A stretch of DNA of 64,000 nt. It comes from Polaribacter aestuariivivens (lineage in GTDB: Bacteria; Bacteroidota; Bacteroidia; Flavobacteriales; Flavobacteriaceae). Numbering within the stretch: position 1 is the stretch's first letter; the number at the start of each line of letters is the position of its first letter. Location of the stretch: the NCBI RefSeq assembly GCF_005885675.1, contig NZ_VANR01000004.1:62001-126000 (forward strand), in the 5' to 3' direction. The notes under the pieces were generated by a model. That model did not search any database. It saw only the letters and a list, made by a program, of their open reading frames with translations, and was not told where the DNA came from. A program made the position numbers and the translations under genes. Positions 33,692 to 43,000 of the stretch are shown piece after piece.

Positions 33692-34735
33692 ATGTCAACA
33701 AATCAACCAACCAACAAAAATGAAGAAGAAGTAGATTTAGGCTCTTTATTTGTGATCATAGGAAGAGGTTTTAAGAATTTTTTCAACTTTATAGGTAATA
33801 TTTTTAAAGGAATATTCCATTTTTTTATTACCATTTTAATTTTTCTAAAAAAGAACATTATAAAAATTGGAATTGCAGCTGTAATTGGTTTTATCATTGG
33901 TCTTTTTTTACAAATAACTACTACAGATAGGTTTGAATCTAATATGTTAGTACAGCCAAACTTTAAAAGTTCTAGGCAATTGTACAATAATGTAAAATTT
34001 TATAATGATTTAGTAAAACAGAAAGATACACTTGGCCTACAAAATACTTTCAATATAAATAAAGAAGAAGCTGCAGCTTTAAAAAAGTTTACTATTGAGC
34101 CTATAGCAAATCAAAATGATGTTATAGATTCTTACAACGATTTTATTCAATCTGTAGATACAACAACTGTTAAAAGTTACACATTTGATGAATTTAAAGC
34201 CTCTTTTACAGATTTGGACTACAAAATTCATAAAATAAACGTCATTGCAGAAAAAAATGACATATTTAATAAGTTAGATGAGGTAATCATTTCCTCCGTT
34301 GTAAAAAACAAATATTTTAATCGTTTAAAAACGTTAACAAACGAAAATTTAAATAGAACAGATTCTTTATTACGTCAAAATTTAACTCAAATAGATACTT
34401 TACGAAGAGTTTATATGGAAGTAATGGTGGAAGAAGCTAAAAAGCAATCTTCAGGCACCAGTATAGATTTAGGTGGCGAAAAAAGAACTACAAAAGAGCT
34501 AGAGTTATTTGAAACAAATAGAAAATTAAATGCAGATTTAAAAACTGTTGTTGAAGATAAATCAGAGAAATATGAAGTAATAAACGTTATTTCTAACTTT
34601 CAACCAATTGGATCTGAAATTAAAGGAGTTACTAAAAACAAAGCTTTTCAACTAGCAATAGTTGGTGCATTAATAATGATTTTTATTTTACTATTATTAA
34701 AGCTAAATTCCTACTTAAATACTTATAAAAAGTAA
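33692..34735 (+). CDS. Wzz-like chain-length/regulatory membrane protein
   Basis: A 347-aa inner-membrane protein with a cytoplasmic N-terminus (NEEEVDLGSLFVIIGRGFKNFF), a hydrophobic region at about residues 37-74, a long periplasmic coiled-coil-prone part (TNENLNRTDSLLRQNLTQIDTLRRVYMEVMVEE) and a C-terminal membrane helix (about 319-339). Two flanking helices with a helical periplasmic loop is the Wzz/PCP topology used to set polysaccharide chain length. It lacks a tyrosine kinase domain. It opens the rfb region, 2 nt before rfbB, supporting a role in surface glycan synthesis. Confidence 0.72.
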   Translation: MSTNQPTNKNEEEVDLGSLFVIIGRGFKNFFNFIGNIFKGIFHFFITILIFLKKNIIKIGIAAVIGFIIGLFLQITTTDRFESNMLVQPNFKSSRQLYNNVKFYNDLVKQKDTLGLQNTFNINKEEAAALKKFTIEPIANQNDVIDSYNDFIQSVDTTTVKSYTFDEFKASFTDLDYKIHKINVIAEKNDIFNKLDEVIISSVVKNKYFNRLKTLTNENLNRTDSLLRQNLTQIDTLRRVYMEVMVEEAKKQSSGTSIDLGGEKRTTKELELFETNRKLNADLKTVVEDKSEKYEVINVISNFQPIGSEIKGVTKNKAFQLAIVGALIMIFILLLLKLNSYLNTYKK

Positions 34736-34737
34736 GA

Positions 34738-35745
34738 ATGGAAACAATTTTAATAACTGGAGGTGCTGGTTTTATTGGTGCTAATTTTATATCTTATTTT
34801 CTTGAAAATAACAAAGAAATTAAAGTTATAAATTTAGATTTGTTAACCTATGCAGGAGATTTACACAACTTAAAAGAAGTAGAAAATAACTCCAACCATA
34901 TTTTTATAAAAGGAGATATTTGTGATAGAAGCTTGGTAGAAAGTCTTTTTAAAAAATACAATTTTACTGGAGTAATTCATTTTGCAGCAGAATCTCATGT
35001 AGATAATTCCATAAAAAATCCAGATGCTTTTGTAAAAACAAACGTTTTTGGAACATTTAATTTATTGGATGTCGCCAAAAATCACTGGATGAACTCTCCA
35101 AACAGCTTTAAAAAAGGTTTTGAAAAATCAAGATTTCATCACATATCAACAGATGAAGTTTACGGAACTTTAGGAGCAAAAGGATTATTCACAGAAGAAA
35201 CTCCATATGCACCCAACAGCCCATATAGTGCCTCTAAAGCTTCATCAGATTTTATGGTAAGAAGCTATTATCATACTTATGGAATGAATGTGGTTACCAC
35301 AAATTGCTCTAACAATTACGGTCCAAAACAACATGATGAAAAACTCATTCCAACCATTATAAGAAAAGCAATTTCTGGAGAAAATATTCCTATTTATGGT
35401 GATGGAAAAAATATAAGAGATTGGTTGTATGTTTTAGATCATTGTAAAGGAATAGAGCTAGTTTATAAAAAAGGAAAATCAGGTGAAACCTACAATATTG
35501 GAGGTGAAAACGAAAGAAACAATTTATATATAGCCAACAAAATTTGTGAAATTTTAGATCAAGTTCAACCCAAACAAAATTCTTACAAAAATCAAATTAG
35601 TTTTGTAAAAGACAGACCAGGACACGATTTTAGATATGCAATAGATGCTTCTAAATTAGAAACTGAACTAGGTTGGAAAGCAGATGAAAATTTTGAATCA
35701 GGTATTTTAAAAACAATTCACTGGTATTTAAAAAAATACAATTAA
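34738..35745 (+). CDS. rfbB: dTDP-glucose 4,6-dehydratase
   Basis: A 335-aa extended SDR that converts dTDP-glucose to dTDP-4-keto-6-deoxyglucose. Motifs: GGAGFIG (residues 7-13), HFAAESHVDNS near 81, the dehydratase acid pair in STDEVYG near 138-144, YSASK near 163-167, and NCSNNYGPKQHDEKLIPT. These identify RmlB. The partner genes rfbA and rfbC are 16 kb away, beyond the adhesin module, and rfbD is not in the window. It starts 2 nt after the Wzz-like gene. Confidence 0.95.
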   Translation: METILITGGAGFIGANFISYFLENNKEIKVINLDLLTYAGDLHNLKEVENNSNHIFIKGDICDRSLVESLFKKYNFTGVIHFAAESHVDNSIKNPDAFVKTNVFGTFNLLDVAKNHWMNSPNSFKKGFEKSRFHHISTDEVYGTLGAKGLFTEETPYAPNSPYSASKASSDFMVRSYYHTYGMNVVTTNCSNNYGPKQHDEKLIPTIIRKAISGENIPIYGDGKNIRDWLYVLDHCKGIELVYKKGKSGETYNIGGENERNNLYIANKICEILDQVQPKQNSYKNQISFVKDRPGHDFRYAIDASKLETELGWKADENFESGILKTIHWYLKKYN

Positions 35746-35904
35746 GGTAGCAGTATTGTTAAATGAATTAAGAATGCCTAAGAAAATTATAAAGGCCTTC
35801 CTAAAAAAACTTTTCTATATTTTTTTTAAAGATGATAACTAAGTGGTTATATATCAAAACAAAAGAAAATTTATAGAAAAGAATTTTTTTTATAAAAAAA
35901 AATG

Positions 35905-35912
35905 TACTTTTG
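35905..35912 (+). promoter_or_regulatory. -7 box for the adhesin module
   Basis: TACTTTTG matches TAnnTTTG, 15 nt before the TTG start at 35928. It is the only consensus box seen in the 182-nt gap after rfbB. Confidence 0.55.
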
Positions 35913-35927
35913 ATTCTGTAACCCCTG

Positions 35928-38114
35928 TTGTTAACTTTGTTAACAGACATAAAAACAAGAATTATTAAAAAAAGAGCCCCCCTTACTTTTTTATTAATTT
36001 TAAGTACACTTTTATTAGTATCTCAAAATATAGAGAAACCAATATTAAGTTACACTTACGCATGTGCAAGTGATAGCTTCAATTCTTTTGAAGTTGAAAT
36101 AGGTTACAACTCCGCAACATTTAACGATAATAATATTTTTACATTAGAATTATCTGATGAAAATGGTGATTTTTCTTCTTCAGAAATTTTAAAAACAATT
36201 GCCAATCAAAATACTTCATTTAAATTTACCGTAAATTTTCAACTACCACAAACCATTCATGGAACAGGTTATAAGCTTAGGGTTAAATCTTCTTCACCAG
36301 AAAAAATTAGTCCAGAATCTGATGCTTTTGAAGCCTATTATATTACTTCAGAAAAACTTATTTTAAATAATTATAAAGATGTTATTCTTTGCAATGGTGC
36401 ATCCAAACAATTAGAATTAAATTATACTTCAGCCTCAAATTATCAATGGTATAAAGATGGTGTAAAATTTTATTTTGGAGGTCCAAAATTAACTGTTACA
36501 GAACCAGGTTTATATTACAGCGAAATATTTTATGGTTCTTGTTTTGCATCAGTTTTTTCAAATATTGTAGAGGTTACAAAATTACCAAGTGTTGTATCAA
36601 AAATAAGAGGAAATGCTATTGTAGAACTATGTTCAGGTAATAATTATGTACTAGAATCTGAAACTAACAATCAAGATTATGTATATACTTGGTTTAAAGA
36701 TGGTGAAAAAATAACTGGTTTACCCAACTACTCACCAACTTATACAATAACATCAATGGACGATTTTGGCACATATCGTTTAGAAATAGAAAATTCAAAT
36801 GGTTGTGTAGGTACTTCAGAAAACGTGGTGATTAAAGAGGTAAATTCAAATTTTAGTATTTCTGCAGTTTCTAATACAAATTCAATTATTCTTGACGGTG
36901 AAACCAAAACTTTAGAGATTGGTCATGATGCTATAAATGCTTCAATAAAATGGTACAGAAACAATGTTGAAATTTCAAATAGCAATTCCAATAAAATTGA
37001 AATTACTCAATCTGGTATTTATAAGGCAAAAGTTACGAGCGGAACATCTTGTTTAAGTAGTAAAGAGTCTTCAGAATTTGTAGTTAATGATTTGAATACT
37101 TTATCATTAGAAGTTGATACAGACACAAACTACACTTCATGTGAATCTACCAATATAGATTTATTGTTAAAGTCTGTTGAAGTAAAAGACGCACAAAATA
37201 ATACATACACATTATCAAATAATCAACTTTCATATTTGAACTTTCAATGGTTTAAAGACGGAGCCAAATTAACTAATGGTTTAGAAAAAGATATTACGAT
37301 TGATAATTTTGAAGATAATGGATTGTATTGGTTAGAAATCACATCAGGTATTGTAAAAAATAGTTCCAATAAAATTGATGTAAAATTGAGTTTGCCTGAA
37401 AGTGCTATTACTTCATCATCATCTTCTAATATGATTTGTAATGGAAATTCAATATTACTTTCAACAACAGAAAATACAAGTTACCAATATCAATGGTATA
37501 AAAATAATAGTATTATAACCAATGCAACAAGTGCAATTTTAGAAACTATAGAACCTGGTAATTATCATATTAGAATAAAAGCATTTGGTTGTGAAGTTAT
37601 ATCTAAAGAAATCATATTGTTAGATTTTGACGAATCTGTTGTTACGATAGATTCGCCAATAGACATTATTTTAAGTTCGGGGGGAACTAAAATAATTACT
37701 GCTAGTGGAGCAGATTCTTATGAATGGCTAGATGACAATGGTATTGTGTTAAGTACGGTTGCGTCTATTGAAATTAGTAGTGCAGGTAACTACAATTTAT
37801 TAGCAAAAGTAAACAATTGTGAGCTTTTAAAAACGGTTACTGTTTCTCTAGAGGGGGAAGAAACAGTACCAAATGTGCTTACTTTAAATGGAGATGGTAT
37901 TAATGATACATGGGTGTTATCTAACCAATATTCATTTAAAGAAGCTGTAGAAGTTCAAATTTACAATGCGAATGGTAAGTTGTTGTTAAAAACTACAAAT
38001 TATCAAAACAATTGGCCTAGAAATGATTTAATTTCTAAAAGTCAGTTGTTTTATTATATCATAAAAACAAAAGATAAACCCATAAAAAAAGGAACTATTT
38101 CAGTTATAAAATAA
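35928..38114 (+). CDS. T9SS-secreted Ig/PKD-like repeat protein with gliding-motility C-terminal domain
   Basis: A 728-aa surface protein. The start is a TTG; no ATG precedes the signal-like segment (RAPLTFLLILSTLLLVSQN). At least five beta-sandwich modules contain the core W-x-K/R-D/N motif (YQWYKDGVKF, YTWFKDGEKI, IKWYRNNVEI, FQWFKDGAKL, YQWYKNNSII), typical of PKD/Ig-like domains. The C-terminal domain (from residue about 646: VPNVLTLNGDGINDTWVL ... GTISVIK) is the type B gliding-motility-associated domain that directs type IX secretion. It pairs with the PorP-SPOR gene 1 nt downstream. Likely an adhesin or matrix protein. Confidence 0.88.
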   Translation: MLTLLTDIKTRIIKKRAPLTFLLILSTLLLVSQNIEKPILSYTYACASDSFNSFEVEIGYNSATFNDNNIFTLELSDENGDFSSSEILKTIANQNTSFKFTVNFQLPQTIHGTGYKLRVKSSSPEKISPESDAFEAYYITSEKLILNNYKDVILCNGASKQLELNYTSASNYQWYKDGVKFYFGGPKLTVTEPGLYYSEIFYGSCFASVFSNIVEVTKLPSVVSKIRGNAIVELCSGNNYVLESETNNQDYVYTWFKDGEKITGLPNYSPTYTITSMDDFGTYRLEIENSNGCVGTSENVVIKEVNSNFSISAVSNTNSIILDGETKTLEIGHDAINASIKWYRNNVEISNSNSNKIEITQSGIYKAKVTSGTSCLSSKESSEFVVNDLNTLSLEVDTDTNYTSCESTNIDLLLKSVEVKDAQNNTYTLSNNQLSYLNFQWFKDGAKLTNGLEKDITIDNFEDNGLYWLEITSGIVKNSSNKIDVKLSLPESAITSSSSSNMICNGNSILLSTTENTSYQYQWYKNNSIITNATSAILETIEPGNYHIRIKAFGCEVISKEIILLDFDESVVTIDSPIDIILSSGGTKIITASGADSYEWLDDNGIVLSTVASIEISSAGNYNLLAKVNNCELLKTVTVSLEGEETVPNVLTLNGDGINDTWVLSNQYSFKEAVEVQIYNANGKLLLKTTNYQNNWPRNDLISKSQLFYYIIKTKDKPIKKGTISVIK

Positions 38115-38115
38115 A

Positions 38116-40005
38116 ATGTTTAAGCCCCCCATTTACATCGTAGTTTTACTCTTTTGCGTTACCGCTATTTTTTCGCAAAATACTCAAGAAGAATTGTACA
38201 ACAATTTTTCTTCACATAATTTTTTAAAATCTAATCGCTTTTTTTTAAATCCTACTTTTTCTGTTGCTAGAGAAAATGCTACCTATTTAAGTTTTTTAAG
38301 TAGAAATAAATTTTCAGATTTTGATGATTCTCCACAATTATATGTTGGAAGTTATTCTGGAAGAATAAGTGAAAAAATTGGAGTTGGTTTAGGTGTATTT
38401 CAACAAAACTTTGGCATATTTAAAAATTTCGGAGTTTTACTAAATTATGCATATCAAGTAAAATTAAGTCAAAAAAACGCACTTGCATTCGGATTTAACT
38501 TTATGTATTCTAGAAACGGAATTGATAGGAGTAAAATTGTAGTAACAAATCCAGATCCATTTATTAGTAATTTTCAAGAAAGACCCATTATAAACTTTCA
38601 GCCAGCAGTAAATATTACTTTAGGAAGTTTTGACATGGGAATATTTTTAGAGAATTTATTCGATTACGACTTAAAAGATTACGAATTTATAACACCCTTT
38701 TCTGAGAAAACAATTTCTGGTCATTTGATGTATACAAAACCTTTTGCAAATAGCGAAGGCCTTTTAAAAGATGGAAAAATTCAATTTTTAAATATTGTTA
38801 AAAAACCAGGAAAAAACAAATTAACATATACTACAAGTTTACTTTTAGACTTGCCAAAAATAGGTTGGATTCAATCTACCTATGACGATTTTTACGGAAC
38901 TTCATTAGGTATCGGATTTAATATTTCTGAAAGAATATCTATCGGTTTTGTGTATGAACAAGGCAAAAATAATTTGGGTATTACAAATGAAATTGGGCTT
39001 ACGTATAATTTTGGTAAACAAGATTACGTAACAATAAAAGACGATTCATCATTTAAAAACAAACTTTCCACTACAAAAAAATCAGCACAAACAAATCAAG
39101 AAGTAAATGATAAAAATCAAAAAGACGTTTACAAAATGATTGATGCTTACAAAGCTAAACAAGACTCCATTAACGCTTTGCAACAAAAAGAAGCACAAAA
39201 AAAGCATTTACAATTACTTAAATTAATAAAAAGCAATCAGCAAAATACAGCTGTAGAAATTATTTCTAACAAACCCAAAGATACTATACAACGAAACGTA
39301 AAATCATTTACATCAAAAAAAGAAAGAACTACAATTCCAAAGAAAAAACTTGAAAAAGATCTTACACAAAATAAAGTCTCTGATGGATATTACGTAGTTG
39401 CAAATTATTTTTCAATTAAAAACAACGCAATTAATTTTTTAAACACTTTAAAGAGCAAAGGGTTTAATGCGAGTTATTTTAAACATCCAAACAAAAATAA
39501 TTATTATGTGTATTTAGGCTCATTTAAAACAAATAATGAAGCCCAAAACATGGTAGCCTCAAAATTTAATAATCGATATAAAAAATTATTATCCATTGTT
39601 AAAGTAAATCAAGATAGAGTTGGAGTTATTCCTTTAAATAACTTAAGCACTACATTGATAAAGAACAAAAAACCTATAAAAGCTAAACAAATAACAGTAA
39701 AAAAACCATCAAAAAAAGGAATCACTACTAAGCCTATAAGAATTAGGAAATTAAAATCTAATAATACTATACAAACTGGTTATTATTTGATTGTGAATGT
39801 TTTTTCCAAAAAATTCTACGCAAATAAATTTATAGAAAAATTAAAAAGAAAAGGACTAAATCCAAAGTTTTTCATCAATAAAAAAAATAACTACAGGTAT
39901 GTTTATTTGGATAGAAAAACATCAAAAAAAGAAATTACAGAACTATATCATTCTAATTTAAATGGAAATTATACAGAAGATAAATGGATACTATATGTAG
40001 AATAA
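38116..40005 (+). CDS. PorP/SprF family outer-membrane protein fused to two SPOR domains
   Basis: A 629-aa protein. After a signal peptide (ending TAIFSQN), residues about 20-300 form a PorP/SprF-type beta-barrel (FFLNPTFSVARENATYLSFLSRNKF; ISEKIGVGLGVFQQNFGIF; ISIGFVYEQGKNNLGITNEIGLTYNFG). A Lys/Gln-rich linker (about 300-420) leads to two SPOR domains at about 422-500 (GYYVVANYFSIKNNAINFL) and 553-629 (GYYLIVNVFSKKFYANKF). PorP/SprF proteins dock type B T9SS substrates on the surface, and SPOR domains bind peptidoglycan glycans. The gene lies between its probable cargo and the SprB-like gene. Confidence 0.88.
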   Translation: MFKPPIYIVVLLFCVTAIFSQNTQEELYNNFSSHNFLKSNRFFLNPTFSVARENATYLSFLSRNKFSDFDDSPQLYVGSYSGRISEKIGVGLGVFQQNFGIFKNFGVLLNYAYQVKLSQKNALAFGFNFMYSRNGIDRSKIVVTNPDPFISNFQERPIINFQPAVNITLGSFDMGIFLENLFDYDLKDYEFITPFSEKTISGHLMYTKPFANSEGLLKDGKIQFLNIVKKPGKNKLTYTTSLLLDLPKIGWIQSTYDDFYGTSLGIGFNISERISIGFVYEQGKNNLGITNEIGLTYNFGKQDYVTIKDDSSFKNKLSTTKKSAQTNQEVNDKNQKDVYKMIDAYKAKQDSINALQQKEAQKKHLQLLKLIKSNQQNTAVEIISNKPKDTIQRNVKSFTSKKERTTIPKKKLEKDLTQNKVSDGYYVVANYFSIKNNAINFLNTLKSKGFNASYFKHPNKNNYYVYLGSFKTNNEAQNMVASKFNNRYKKLLSIVKVNQDRVGVIPLNNLSTTLIKNKKPIKAKQITVKKPSKKGITTKPIRIRKLKSNNTIQTGYYLIVNVFSKKFYANKFIEKLKRKGLNPKFFINKKNNYRYVYLDRKTSKKEITELYHSNLNGNYTEDKWILYVE

Positions 40006-40021
40006 AAGTATAAAATAAAAA

Positions 40022-40049
40022 ATCAACTATCAACTATAATTCATAATCC
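40022..40049 (+). repeat. 7-nt tandem array before the giant adhesin gene
   Basis: Four heptamers starting AT: ATCAACT, ATCAACT, ATAATTC, ATAATCC, followed by CCCCAAT and the ATG at 40057. Shorter and less regular than the array at 22859, but of the same period and location. Confidence 0.5.
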
Positions 40050-40056
40050 CCCCAAT

Positions 40057-43000
40057 ATGAAAAAGTTATCAAACCTAAGAAAATTACTATTTCTTTTACT
40101 AATTGTACAATCAATTGGTTTAAAGTTTTACGCACAAAAAAACAGTCAAATTTCCACTAGAGCCAAAAATGTACCCTTCACACAAAGGCTTGTAAATGGT
40201 GGTGTTAATTTAAAAGGAGATATTTCTTTTATTGCAAATAACATCGTAAGTAAAGATCAAGACGGAACTGTGCCTAACGACGATTACAATGGCACAAGTG
40301 AAGGAAATAACAGGCTAAATTTAAATTATATTGATATTGATGGTGATGCTACCACTTTCTCATCAAGTAAGGCACAATTAAATTTACCAAGTTGTTCAAA
40401 AGTAATATACGCAGGTTTGTATTGGGCAGCAGTGTATCCTTATAAATATTGGGATACAAAAGAGGCCAGAAGTGACGATTTTAATGAAATTAAATTTAAA
40501 CTTCCTGGAGGGAACTACCAAAATATTGTTGGAGATATTATTTTCGACGGTCAAACAAGTAATGAGGCAGAAAAAGTAGTATACACTTGTTACAAAGATA
40601 TTACTTCTATCGTAAGTAATTTGGGTGATGCGAATGGAGATTATTATGCAGCAAATATTAAAGCCACAGTAAGAGGTACAAGCAATACAGGTTCTTCAGG
40701 CGGGTGGATTATGGTAGTTGTATATGAAAATCAAACAGAACCAAGTAGAAGAGTTTCCATTTTTGATGGTTTTGCAAGCATACAAGGAGGAGGAAATCCT
40801 AAATCTGCAGAAATTTCTTATGAAGGATTTAATACAATACCAGTAGGTCCTGTAAAAGCAAGAATGCTTGTTGCAGCTCTAGAAGGTGATTTTAATTTAA
40901 AAGGAGATCAGTTTAAAATGGAAGATGTAACTGGCACTTATCAGCCTTTATCTACTCCAAACTTAAATTCCGCTACAAACTTTTTTAATGGTTCTATAAC
41001 AGTAAACGACACTTTTCAAACAGGCAGACAACCACAAAGCCAAAATACTTTAGGATTTGATGCAGATTTATTTAACGTAAATAATGTAAACAATAAACTA
41101 ATAGCAAATAACCAAACTAGCGCAAAAGTTAGTATGACTTCTCAAGGAGATGGATATTGGGTTTTCTTAAATGCTATGAGTATAGATATTATAGAGCCAG
41201 ATATAGAATTAATTAAAACAATTGAAGATGATGAAGGTAATGATATTGCAGGTGATGAAGTAGATTTAGGCGATTTAATTTGGTATAATGTAAGCTTTAG
41301 AAACAAAGGAAATGACGATGCATTAAACACAGTATTAATTGACAGATTACCTAAAAATGTAGATTTATTAGAAGCTGAACTATCATTACCACCAGGCATT
41401 ACGTATACATACGAACCACCAGTTTTAAGTAATGAATTTAGAGGAGTTTTACGTTTTAATATACCAGATAATTTGGTTGAAAAAGGAGATCCTAAATACA
41501 ATATAAGAATAAAAGTTAAGGTTGTAGAAAACTGTAATGAGTTAAGAGACGTATGCTCCAATAGAATAGAAAATCAAGTAATTGCAAGCTATGTTGGTAA
41601 AACAAGTGGCATATCAATAAACGAAGATCCAAGTTTTTATGGAGTAGATGCATGTAATATAGGCTTGCAAGGACCATCAAATTTTCTAGTAGATGTTTCT
41701 GGATGTAAATTTGAACGTGACGAAATTTTATGTGCTGAAAACGTAACCTTAACTGCAGGAAGTGGATTTATTTCTTACGAATGGAAAAATGATAAAGGAG
41801 AAGTAATTGGAAACTCTCAGTCAATAACTGTTTCAGAAACTGGTACATATACAGTTTCTAAACTGGCTCCAGTAGGTTGTATCAGTTCATCAGAAATTAT
41901 AAATGTAGTTTCGTTTTATACACAAGATAATCCTCTTTTAGCTTATGCAGATGAAGTAAAAACGTGCCCTAATGATGGTTCTCAATTAGCAGAAATTTAT
42001 CTTTGTGGAGATGAAAGTATCAAACAAATAGAAACCAATATAGATAATTCAGACACTATAATTTGGCAAAAACTAGATGAAACTTCTTGTGCTGCAGTTA
42101 CAGACCAAGATTGCGCAAATGTAAATAATACGTGTGTTTGGAATACAGTTAAAAATGGCAACGATTTTACAGCGAATTCTCCTGGGCAATATCGTTTAGA
42201 AATTAGATCTCAAGGTGGTTGTTTTAAGCGTTTTTATTTTAATGTTTTCAAAGCAACTTTAAATCCTCAAATTGTAACAGAAGATATAATTTGTGGAAAT
42301 TCCGGAAGTATCGTAATCAATAACATTCCAAATGATTATGAATTTAGCTTAACAAACAATCCTGGTTCTTTTCAAGATTCCAATACTTTTAATATTTCTT
42401 CATCAGGTAGTTATTCTATTTTCATAAGAAAAAAAGGAAGTGCAGCAACATCTTGTATTTATACAGTAAATAATATTGATGTTTTAGAGAAAAATATTGA
42501 TGTAAAACTAATTACAAATTCCATTTCTTGCTCAACTTCTTTAGGAGAAATTAGAGTTCAAGTGGAAAATATTCCAGGAGATTATACTTATAAATTATTC
42601 AAAGATGGAGCAAATTTAGCAACAGTTGGTCCAAAACCAGACAACGATCATAGTTTTGAAGTTGCTCAAGAAGGAACGTATACAGTAGAGGTTTCTGCAC
42701 CAAACAATTGTAATTTTATTGGCAATGTAACTTTTACAAAACCAACGCCATTAGATTTTAATGCAGTAGTATCAAAAGATATTAATTGTTCAGATGGTGT
42801 CATAAAATTTAACACTACTGGAGGAACACCAGTTTACAATTATGCAATATGGTCTTATAATGGAGTTAATTTTTATAATACTGCCGAAGAAATTCCAATT
42901 TCAGATTTTTTTACAGAAAATTCAATAAATATTTCAAACGGAAAGCAAGGAACTTACCAGTTTTTAGTAATGGATGCTAACAACTGTTGGAAACTCTCAA

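Noticed and set aside
35928..35942. GTTAAC direct repeats at the start of the Ig-like protein gene
   Set aside because: Two copies of a short self-complementary hexamer in AT-rich DNA are likely by chance, and no element border is visible.
41142..41561. Antisense open frame of 139 codons within the giant adhesin gene
   Set aside because: It lies wholly inside a well-supported gene and lacks a plausible start context or recognisable domain.
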